This document shows positions 1 to 5,573 of a stretch of 32,624 nucleotides of DNA, piece after piece. Every line of letters starts with the position of its first letter. Within the stretch, counting starts at the first letter, position 1. The DNA is taken from positions 1-32,624 of the forward strand of contig NZ_DIXC01000005.1 in assembly GCF_002435945.1 (NCBI RefSeq). The letters run 5' to 3'. A program made the translations under genes and the position numbers. Origin of the DNA: Mesotoga sp. UBA6090. Its GTDB lineage: Bacteria > Thermotogota > Thermotogae > Petrotogales > Kosmotogaceae. The notes under the pieces are model-generated. The model saw only the letters and a program-made list of their open reading frames with translations. It did no database searches and was not told the origin of the DNA.

Positions 1-166
1 CTTACTCAATTCTACGCATTCTTTGTCTCTTTTCCTACTTATTGAGGAAGAGCCATAGAAATACATAGAACGGACAGATAAAAATACATAAGAGTCATTG
101 CCAGCGATCCGGGGAAAGAATACCCTTTAGTTGTGGCTAAACAAATAGAGGGGAGATAAGGAGTGG

Positions 167-280
167 ATGCTAACAATGACTCAAGCACATCATACCAAAT
201 ATCTGTACGAAGTGAAGAACAAATCCCTGAATTCTTATTGGCAAATGAGAATCATGGGTCGTTCGGTTTTCTGAATGCTA
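167..280 (+). pseudogene. 5' fragment of an IS21-family transposase (istA), frameshifted
   Basis: Reading from ATG 167 gives MLTMTQAHHTKYLYEV followed by KNKSL. This resembles the start of IS21-type IstA transposases, which open with a short helix-turn-helix (family consensus from memory: SLREIAKETGHDF). After about codon 21 the match continues one frame over as LLANENHGSFGF, so there is a frameshift near base 230. Homology is lost before the minus-strand gene that ends at 286. An AAGGAG sequence lies just upstream. No istB and no terminal inverted repeat were seen. This is a fossil; the family call rests on a short motif. Confidence 0.45.
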
Positions 281-285
281 TTTTG

Positions 286-528
286 CTACTTCACCAATAC
301 CTTCATCGCCGTCTTCCAAAGCCCTTTGTTCAGGAACATGACGACAAGGTCAATCAAGACATCCAGGATGAAGTCGAAGAATTCTGGATCGATCTTCCAT
401 TGTTCATCGGGAAGCGCGTCCTTTATCATCTGCTTCACTTTCTCTTTCTTCTCCGGCCCGTTGCCGGGAGATTCTACATAACTTGAGAAGACGCTTATTA
501 GCGAAATCAATTCTCGTATGAAATCCAT
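286..528 (-). CDS. Small protein, holin-like, unknown function (80 aa)
   Basis: Start ATG 528 is preceded by AAAGGAGG at ideal spacing; the frame stays open further upstream but only through repeat-like sequence. The protein starts MDFIRELISLISVF. A charged middle (GNGPEKKEKVKQMIKDALP) is followed by a hydrophobic or amphipathic segment, FILDVLIDLVVMFL. The G-x-EKK-x-V pattern recalls small LLH-type phage holins, but there is no clear transmembrane pair, so this is only a resemblance. It is the most downstream of three small minus-strand genes (with DUF2922 and DUF1659). A plus-strand four-helix-bundle gene separates it from DUF2922. In Firmicutes the third gene of this set is often yvrJ; this protein does not look like YvrJ. 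Confidence 0.6.
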   Translation of the reverse strand: MDFIRELISLISVFSSYVESPGNGPEKKEKVKQMIKDALPDEQWKIDPEFFDFILDVLIDLVVMFLNKGLWKTAMKVLVK

Positions 529-637
529 GGCTACCTCCTTTGGTTTCGTCCTTCGTCCAAGATCATGAACCCGTCCCTCGTCCTTGGATAGACACTGACT
601 GGATCTTTGAGCTATCATTTCTCTGGAGGTGGTCTTC

Positions 638-1003
638 ATGGCCGATTCTTATCAGAATCTAGATGTGTATAAGCTTAGTATGAAGTTTGCCTACGACGTT
701 TATCAGATTGTCTCCACTTTCCCTGACTTCGAGAAATTCGGTCTTTCTTCACAGTTGAGGAGAGCCGTTATCTCCGTTCCCTCAAACATCGCCGAAGGGT
801 CAGGCCGTCAGTACAATAAGGAGTTTGTGCAGTTTCTCTTCCTGGCAAAGGGCTCTCTGAGAGAAGCAATGACACAACTCGAACTCTCGAAGATGTTTGG
901 ATATGTTGATGAAGAGACTTTCATTCAGATAAAAGATCAGGCGAACAGACTCCACAAGATGCTTAACAGGTTGATCTCCAGACTGAAGAAGCCGGGTGGC
1001 TGA
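638..1003 (+). CDS. Four-helix bundle protein (S23/IVP family), copy 1
   Basis: A 121-aa all-helical protein of the family first found inside 23S rRNA intervening sequences. Its core is LDVYKLSMKFAYDVYQ, then FGLSSQLRRAVISVPSNIAE and GSGR, the family signature. Members form pentameric four-helix bundles; their molecular role is unknown. ATG 638 sits 8 nt after GGAGG; a GTG at 629 would overlap that site. It is nearly the same protein as the copy at 4920-5285 and more distant from the one at 7278-7646. It lies opposite in orientation to its neighbours, between two genes of a minus-strand set, so it looks inserted. Its stop codon is the loop of a perfect hairpin. Confidence 0.9.
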   Translation: MADSYQNLDVYKLSMKFAYDVYQIVSTFPDFEKFGLSSQLRRAVISVPSNIAEGSGRQYNKEFVQFLFLAKGSLREAMTQLELSKMFGYVDEETFIQIKDQANRLHKMLNRLISRLKKPGG

Positions 1004-1012
1004 GCCACCCGG
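992..1012. repeat. Perfect 9-bp hairpin with the stop codon as loop
   Basis: CCGGGTGGC (992-1000) pairs exactly with GCCACCCGG (1004-1012). The three-base loop is TGA, the stop codon of the four-helix-bundle gene. There is no following T-run, so it is not a classical terminator. Confidence 0.8.
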
Positions 1013-1058
1013 AGCCAAGGACGCCGGACGGGTCCTCGGGTTTGGACGATGGACGGTT

Positions 1059-1268
1059 CTAGATCAAATTAAACAACTCATTCTTCTGGGTGTCGATTAC
1101 CGCCGCGTAGTCCACCGCATAGCTTGAAGGGATTGCCTTCAGAGTTATGAGGTTTCCCATCACAGTCTCGACCTCAGCCTGGGTCAGAGTCTCTTTGGGC
1201 TCCTTTATGTAGAAGCCCTTGGACTTCTTCGCGGTTGAATCGTACCATCTAACGCTCAGGTTTCTCAT
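1059..1268 (-). CDS. DUF2922 family protein (69 aa)
   Basis: Start ATG 1268 follows GGAGG with good spacing; an upstream in-frame extension to 1346 reads only repeat sequence and is rejected. The protein has the DUF2922 pattern: a short strand (LSVRWYD), a middle with LTQAEVETVMGNLI, and a closing segment YAVDYAAVIDTQKNELF. In Firmicutes and Thermotogota this family is usually paired with a DUF1659 gene, as here (1471-1707). The function of the pair is unknown. It is probably co-transcribed with DUF1659, although about 200 bp of repeat-bearing spacer lies between them. Confidence 0.8.
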   Translation of the reverse strand: MRNLSVRWYDSTAKKSKGFYIKEPKETLTQAEVETVMGNLITLKAIPSSYAVDYAAVIDTQKNELFNLI

Positions 1269-1283
1269 TTGAGTTCCTCCTTT

Positions 1284-1326
1284 CGAGTAACGGTTCTCCG
1301 TTGACCGTCCTCCGTCCTCCGAAAAA
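1284..1326. repeat. Dispersed GTCAACGG/CCGTCC word-repeat
   Basis: This spacer reads as concatenated variants of ACGGTTCTCCGTT, GACCGTCC and TCCGTCCTCCG. The same words recur in one orientation or the other near 551-595, 1021-1060, 2833-2864, 3070-3097, 3300-3345, 5520-5550, 7201-7235, 7635-7665, 10830-10860, 25794-25815, 26760-26790 and 29878-29905, and inside the coding sequence at 3402-4835. Confidence 0.7.
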
Positions 1327-1470
1327 GCTACAAAGTGCAGTGGCATTGCATTTACGATCCTAATCGGTGAACGGCTGACGGACTTCGGCTATCGTTGTTT
1401 CATCACTTGCTTAGAGGTAAGAAGACTTTGAACTTCAAACCTCTATCCTCTACCCTCGTACATCCGTCTT

Positions 1471-1707
1471 TTAGTCAATCGGTCCGAGGGTCTGGGTTTC
1501 GACTAGCTTGATATCGGCGATGATGTAGTTTGTGAGGCCTGCGATGTTATAGGCTGCGTCATAAGCCTCCTGTGCAGTCATTGCCGAATCGACCTTGAGA
1601 GTCTGTCTCGAGAGGACTGGTTTGTCGTCCTCAATGACACCTGTATCCCAGGTGATCGAGAGTGACTTCTCAGTACCTACTACCATTACAGTTGTGCCAA
1701 GTCCCAT
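1471..1707 (-). CDS. DUF1659 family protein (78 aa)
   Basis: Start ATG 1707 is preceded by AAAGGAGG. The protein has the DUF1659 layout: an N-terminal strand (MGLGTTVMVVGTEKSLSI), a central RQTLKVDSAMTAQEAYDAA and a C-terminal NYIIADIKLVET. It is the first gene of the small minus-strand set; DUF2922 follows about 200 bp downstream. The pair is common in Firmicutes and Thermotogota and has no established role. Whether it belongs to the replication module on its right is open: the two are divergent, separated by about 800 bp without a gene. Confidence 0.8.
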   Translation of the reverse strand: MGLGTTVMVVGTEKSLSITWDTGVIEDDKPVLSRQTLKVDSAMTAQEAYDAAYNIAGLTNYIIADIKLVETQTLGPID

Positions 1708-1861
1708 GAAAATTCCTCCTTTTCTTTCAGTTGCAAGTTACAAGTCGCAAGATGCAAGTAAGAGCTGGATCTTTCTTCTCTTGCAACTGAGAACTCACAA
1801 CTTGCAACTGCTTTTTTTCGTGGCCACGTGAAATGAATATATACCACAGGATCAAAAAACA

Positions 1862-1892
1862 CCAAGCTCAGGTGAAAAACACCTGAGTTTGG
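1862..1892. repeat. 13-bp-stem hairpin
   Basis: CCAAGCTCAGGTG pairs with CACCTGAGTTTGG (one G-T pair) around an AAAAA loop. There is no U-tract of terminator type on either side. It lies upstream of DUF1659 on the minus strand and could be a protein binding site or an RNA structure. Confidence 0.65.
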
Positions 1893-2140
1893 CTCTGGAG
1901 TAGCGGATATGTATAATCAAAATAGAGAAGCAAAGGCTCCTTTATCCCGATTGAAAGCTATCGCATTCATATGCCGAAAATCATGAAAACGAAAGAAAAA
2001 AGACGATTCGAAAAGAAACAGATTCAAACAGATCGAATGAATGGAATAAATGGCTTTAGTAGGCAATAATCGCGGATAAAAGACCACAATTGAAAATATT
2101 GCTCCGGGTCTCTCAATGCCGAATAGCTCATGAACAGTTC

Positions 2141-2168
2141 TTGACAGCGTTTATGGGAATGATATAGA
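2141..2168 (+). promoter_or_regulatory. Putative sigma-70 promoter for the replication module
   Basis: TTGACA (2141-2146), a 16-bp spacer and TATAGA (2163-2168). It lies about 350 bp upstream of the XRE gene, so it would give a long leader. It is the best -35/-10 pair seen in this spacer. Confidence 0.45.
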
Positions 2169-2516
2169 ATATATACAAGCGATTTTGATTGACTAACGGA
2201 GTAGATGGAGGTTTTTCAAAATATGGATGGTTTTAGAAAGACTGCTTTTATATTTTGTTCTCTTTGTTTAAGGGTTTCTTTCTTCAAGAACTTATCTTCA
2301 GGTTTGTCCCCGTAGAGGAGCATGATAATTTTCGATTGAACGGGAGACAATCTGCGCAAGTTTAGCTGAAGCTACGGAAACACACCGTTCAAACTGCCCG
2401 ATTTTGTTCACAAGAATATGAAGAGATGATTTGAAGTATATCTAAGGCTTCAAAGCCGTCGCATTCAGAAAACGGGGTTCTGAATGAACTGATTTCATGC
2501 AGAGAGGAGGTGATTT

Positions 2517-2825
2517 ATGGGCAACCTGCGCGATGAGAGAATCATGAGACAGCTTAGCCAGAGGGAGCTTGGAGAGGTGATAGGCAAGGACCAGAAGTAT
2601 ATCTCAGAGGTCGAGCTGGGAAGAATAATTCCCGGTTTCAGAAACGCCGACACTCTAGCGCGTTTCCTGGAGGTTCCTGTGGAGAGGATCTTTCCCTGTT
2701 TCACAAGGACTTCCAGATTTCCGGGCTACAAGGATCTCATGTATCTCTACAGTCTCGGATACGACATAGGCGTATATGAGAACACCATAAGAGAACTAAC
2801 AACAAAGGAGGCGCAAAATGACTGA
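2517..2825 (+). CDS. XRE-family helix-turn-helix regulator (102 aa)
   Basis: AGAGGAGGTG precedes ATG 2517. Residues about 5-60 form an HTH_3 domain: LSQRELGEVIGKDQKYISEV is the two-helix DNA-reading unit and GFRNADTLARFLEVPVERIF the closing helices. The remaining 40 residues are an extension of unknown role (YKDLMYLYSLGYDIGVYENT). It opens the plus-strand replication module and is probably its repressor or activator, in the place a phage or plasmid regulator would take. Its stop overlaps by 8 nt an ATG (2818) with its own strong ribosome binding site. Confidence 0.85.
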   Translation: MGNLRDERIMRQLSQRELGEVIGKDQKYISEVELGRIIPGFRNADTLARFLEVPVERIFPCFTRTSRFPGYKDLMYLYSLGYDIGVYENTIRELTTKEAQND

Positions 2826-3144
2826 TGAAAAAGGTCAACCGTCAACGGTCCACCGTCCGCCGAATACGACGACGAGAGCGAGATCCAGCGGTCTTCGTTC
2901 CGACACTTCGTGTCCAGGTTCTTCGTTCTTTGTTAAGGACCACGAGATAAGGAGAGAGCGCGAGAGGGAAGAGATGAGATCCCGTACAGGAACACTTCGG
3001 GATGACAGACCCTTCACGTCATCTGACAATGCTCCTGGCCAGGATCTTGACGCGGTGCGAGGTCCAGCGTTGAATGGTTCTCCGTTCTCCGAAAAGAGAG
3101 TTAAGGACACGAGATTAGGAGAGAGGACGAGACGGAAGAGATGA
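2818..3144 (+). other. Open frame made almost entirely of dispersed repeat
   Basis: AAAGGAGG and ATG 2818 look like a genuine translation start (MTDEKG). From base 2833 on, however, the frame runs through the repeat families seen elsewhere: CCGTCAACGGTCCACCG words, CGTTCCGACACTTCGTGTCC, and GAGATCCCGT hairpins. The 108-aa product would be Arg/Ser/Asp-rich and low in complexity. Most likely a real gene start was disconnected from its body by repeat insertion; it may still be translated. Confidence 0.3.
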
Positions 3145-3401
3145 GATCCCGTGCAGTTGCATCACGGGATGACAATCTTAGGTGATTCTGTAGGGGCGAA
3201 CGGCTGTTCGCCCGAAGAGGGGGCCAAAATCCGCCGTTGGCCGTGAAAGGTTAACGGAGAACTGAATCTCACAGCGAGAAGCGGATCTTCACAGCGATCA
3301 GCGGGTTCCCCGGAGAACGGCGAACCGACAACGGACAACGATTTTTTCCAACTAACAACTTGGAACTTGGAACTGAATTCAAGAAAGGAAGGTGATTTGT
3401 C
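2826..3401. repeat. Repeat-packed spacer
   Basis: About 575 bp built from recognisable repeat words. CCGTCAACGGTCCACCG stands at 2833-2864. GACAC-TTC-GTGTC is a triloop hairpin near 2914. GAGATCCCGT...GGGATGAC hairpins lie at 2978-3006 and 3145-3170. AGCGATCAGCGGGTT lies near 3293 and AACTTGGAACTTGGAACT near 3357. The stretch from 3137 to 3201 matches the last 90 bp of the window (32535-32624) apart from an inserted segment. The spacer ends at the ribosome binding site of the next gene. Confidence 0.7.
3194..3213. repeat. REP-like palindrome GGGCGAAC/GTTCGCCC
   Basis: An 8-bp perfect stem (3194-3201 with 3206-3213) with a GGCT loop, directly after TTCTGTAG. The left half of another copy is cut by the right end of the window. 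Confidence 0.7.
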
Positions 3402-4835
3402 ATGAATCCGGCAGTAAGAAACGAGAACGGACCTCTGCCAGGAGATCCGCTCTCAAGAAATAGGTACAAAAATACCCTACTAAATACTACCACTTTCAAA
3501 CGGGAAAGGTCTAATTCTGTTTACCCTTTTTGCAACAGTGATATTACTTCGGAAGGGAAAGCAGTTTCAACAGAGTGCAGGCCCGGAAGAACCGGCTCTG
3601 CATTCTCGGAGAAACTAGCTCTTGAGAAACCGCAAAGCGACGAACGGCTGACGGAGAACCGTCGCCCGTTCCCACTATCGTATTCAAGACTCAAGTCCTT
3701 TATCGAATGTCCTCACAGGTTCTATCTCCGATATTTCGAAGGACTTCCCGAAGCGCAGGGAGAGGGCAGGAAACACAACGGCCTTATCCTGAGGGCGATG
3801 TTCAATTCCTATCTCGGGAATTCTCCTACTCCTCTCCTCTTTGGAGAAAATCTGAAAAGGGATCTGGACCAGATAGAGTTTGGAGTTCAATTCCTCAAGA
3901 GCAAAGAGATCGTTGCTCTAAATATCCCCTTCGCACTGGATAGCTTCTCGAATCCAATTCCCTTCGACGAACCGGAAGTGGTTTTTAGGGGAGTGGCGCA
4001 GGCGCTCTACAGAGATGAGCGGACAAACGTCCCTCGTCCTTCGTCCCAGAGCACAGACCCGTCCCTCGAGAAGAACTGTGAAGCAGAATTCTTTGTTCCT
4101 AATCCCGGGGAAGAAGCTAACACGAGCCTTGAATCTGCTTTTCTTGGTCTTTCGGAGGACGGAGGACCGGGGACGGTCAACCCGTCTCTCGTCCTCTGCC
4201 ACTTCAAGGCAGGTTTTGGAGATCCCGACTGGGAGAGGCTGTTTATCTATGCCTGGGCTCTCTCGAGACAGGGGTACGACATAGGAAGGATAGAATGGGT
4301 CTCTCTTTCTGCGGGAGCCTCGATTTCTAAAGAGGTGACAAAGGAAAACCTCGAAGAGGCGGGGATCAATCTCTACGCCTGGATAAGCCAGATCCTTCAG
4401 AGCGATTTTTCGCCTGAAGCCGGAGACCACTGTTCTTACTGCCTTTATCATTCCTTCTGCCCGTTAATGGAGAAGCTTGGAGAGGATCTCATGATAACAG
4501 ACAGTGGCTCTCTGAAGAGCACTCTTCAGAAGACAGTTGCCTTTCAAGAAGGTGCGAAGAAGATGAAGAAGCTCGCAGATGAATTCATAGACAAAGAAGG
4601 AATAGGAAAGGTAGAGCTTCAGGGCTACGAGTACGCGAGCGACGAGGCCCCTACGCAGATAAGGCTTCTGGATAGAGAGGCGGCGCTGGACACCGTCGTG
4701 GGGCTCCCAGATCCGTTCAAATTCATCACTTTCAGGAACCTCTCCGAACTGGTTGACTATCTTCCCGAAGATGCATATGAGAAGAAAGAAAAGCTGAAGC
4801 CGGTGAGGAGATTCAAAAGATCCGCTGTGCGCTGA
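3402..4835 (+). CDS. RecB/Cas4/AddB-like Fe-S protein with degraded PD-(D/E)XK site
   Basis: 477 aa; ATG 3402 follows GGAAGGTG. The domain starts at residue 92 (LSYSRLKSFIECPHRFYLRY, typical of PDDEXK_1). Cys103 and the C-terminal C344-x2-C347-x5-C353 form the four-cysteine Fe-S staple of AddB/Cas4 proteins, and His125 fits motif I. The catalytic positions are altered: the usual G-x-x-D is GVAQ (197-200), D-x-K reads H267-F-K269, and QxxxY reads R279-LFIY. Residues 1-91 are an atypical extension. Roughly 60 extra residues (about 204-263) lie between two core strands that homologs join with a short turn. Parts of both regions are encoded by the dispersed repeat. In phages such proteins process DNA ends for recombination; here it may bind DNA without cutting. 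Confidence 0.75.
   Translation: MNPAVRNENGPLPGDPLSRNRYKNTLLNTTTFKRERSNSVYPFCNSDITSEGKAVSTECRPGRTGSAFSEKLALEKPQSDERLTENRRPFPLSYSRLKSFIECPHRFYLRYFEGLPEAQGEGRKHNGLILRAMFNSYLGNSPTPLLFGENLKRDLDQIEFGVQFLKSKEIVALNIPFALDSFSNPIPFDEPEVVFRGVAQALYRDERTNVPRPSSQSTDPSLEKNCEAEFFVPNPGEEANTSLESAFLGLSEDGGPGTVNPSLVLCHFKAGFGDPDWERLFIYAWALSRQGYDIGRIEWVSLSAGASISKEVTKENLEEAGINLYAWISQILQSDFSPEAGDHCSYCLYHSFCPLMEKLGEDLMITDSGSLKSTLQKTVAFQEGAKKMKKLADEFIDKEGIGKVELQGYEYASDEAPTQIRLLDREAALDTVVGLPDPFKFITFRNLSELVDYLPEDAYEKKEKLKPVRRFKRSAVR
3639..3670. repeat. Dispersed word-repeat inside the coding sequence (insert 1)
   Basis: GAACGGCTGACGGAGAACCG matches the intergenic word family (compare 1365-1385 and 7645-7665). It is read in frame as DERLTENRR, just before the conserved nuclease-fold domain begins. 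Confidence 0.7.
4021..4070. repeat. Dispersed word-repeat inside the coding sequence (insert 2)
   Basis: CCCTCGTCCTTCGTCC and ACCCGTCCCTCG match the spacer near 551-595. It is read in frame as part of a 60-residue insertion in the nuclease-like fold. Confidence 0.65.
4152..4198. repeat. Dispersed word-repeat inside the coding sequence (insert 3)
   Basis: GGAGGACGGAGGACC, GGACGGTCAACC and CTCGTCCTC match intergenic copies (for example 10830-10860). It is read in frame as SEDGGPGTVNPS immediately before the LVLCHFK strand. Confidence 0.7.
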
Positions 4836-4919
4836 GAAGATCCGCTCATCGCTGTGCGCTTTACGCTGAAAAGAGCTGCTGAAGGCTGTACGCTCTAAGC
4901 TGAGAAGAGCTGCTGAACA
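4836..4919. repeat. GATCCGCT/GTGCGCT word-repeat spacer
   Basis: Variants of GAAGATCCGCT, ATCGCTGTGCGCT and AAGAGCTGCTGAA repeat head to tail, filling the space between two convergent genes. The same family appears at 3268-3312, 5397-5520, 7664-7715, 9590-9780 and 26790-26845. Confidence 0.65.
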
Positions 4920-5285
4920 CTAGTCGGGTGCGACTTTCAGGCTGGTGATTAGGCGGTTGAGCATTCTGTGAAGTCTATCAGCTGTTTCACGAAGTTTTTC
5001 ATGAGTCTCTTGGTCTATGTAACCGAGCATCTTTGACAATTCGAGTTGGGTTATGACCTCCCTGAGGGAGCCTTTGGAGAGAAAGAGAAACTGGGCATAT
5101 TCCTTTTTGTGTTGCCTTCCTGAACCTTCTGCGATATTTGAAGGAACGGATATTACGGCTCTCCTCAACTGAGAAGAAAGACCAAACTTTTCATAATCAG
5201 GGAATGAAGAGACAGTCTGATAAACATCATATGCGAAGGTCATGCTGAGTTTGTAAACGTCGAGTTTTTCGTACGAATAGGTCAT
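4920..5285 (-). CDS. Four-helix bundle protein (S23/IVP family), copy 2
   Basis: 121 aa, the same length as copy 1 and differing at only scattered positions (LDVYKLSMTFAYDVYQ; FGLSSQLRRAVISVPSNIAE). ATG 5285 has GGGGGTG upstream; the open frame continues to 5381 but without a second ribosome binding site. It points against the replication genes on both sides and is flanked by repeat words, again as if inserted into a spacer. The family's function is unknown. The stop region AGTCG-GGTG-CGACT (4921-4934) is also a small hairpin, echoing copy 1. Confidence 0.9.
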   Translation of the reverse strand: MTYSYEKLDVYKLSMTFAYDVYQTVSSFPDYEKFGLSSQLRRAVISVPSNIAEGSGRQHKKEYAQFLFLSKGSLREVITQLELSKMLGYIDQETHEKLRETADRLHRMLNRLITSLKVAPD

Positions 5286-5573
5286 GTTTTCACCCCCACG
5301 ATTATGGTAACACCGAATAGTTAAGGAAAACGAACAGCATATTTTTGAATGTCTTTGTTCTGAATCTTTGACATAATGCACATTGTTTGTTCTCAGCGGT
5401 GTCTTTCAAACAGCGTTCAGCGAAGAGCGGTTCCTAACCAGCGGGTGTTTTGACGGCCAGCGCAAAGTGGTTTTTCCAGCGATCAGCGGGTTTTCCGCTT
5501 TTAAGCGTGCAGCGGTTCTGCCTGGAGAACGGAGGACGGGCAACGGCTTACCAGTTACTTAGGAGGTTTTACT
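5286..5573. repeat. Spacer with AGCGATCAGCGGGTT and GGAGAACGGAGG words
   Basis: About 110 bp of ordinary AT-rich sequence is followed by repeat words from 5397 on: AGCGATCAGCGGGTTTTCCG, TTTTAAGCGTGCAGCGG, then GGAGAACGGAGGACGGG. The repeat stops about 17 bp before the AGGAGG of the initiator gene. The same order of words stands before the XRE-TPR gene (7664-7744). Confidence 0.65.

Larger units (their letters stand above)
1708..2516. other. Gene-free stretch with repeats, a hairpin and a promoter
   Basis: No convincing coding sequence was found. Bases 1725-1815 are tandem-like variants of TTGCAAGT/CTTGCAACT, a word family that returns near 3345-3375, 7715 and 10866-10900. A strong hairpin lies at 1862-1892 and a sigma-70-like promoter at 2141-2168. 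The remaining AT-rich sequence carries nothing I recognise. It is the divergent control region between the DUF1659 set and the XRE regulator. Confidence 0.6.

Noticed and set aside
163..486. Plus-strand 107-codon frame from GTG 163
   Set aside because: After the transposase fossil it runs antisense through the 80-aa minus-strand gene, which has the better start and composition.
2835..3110. Minus-strand 91-codon frame in the repeat spacer
   Set aside because: Made entirely of repeat words, low complexity, no start signal.
3402..4835. Cas4 of a CRISPR system
   Set aside because: The Fe-S/RecB-like layout is shared, but there are no cas1/cas2 genes or repeats, and it lies in a phage-type replication module with an altered active site.
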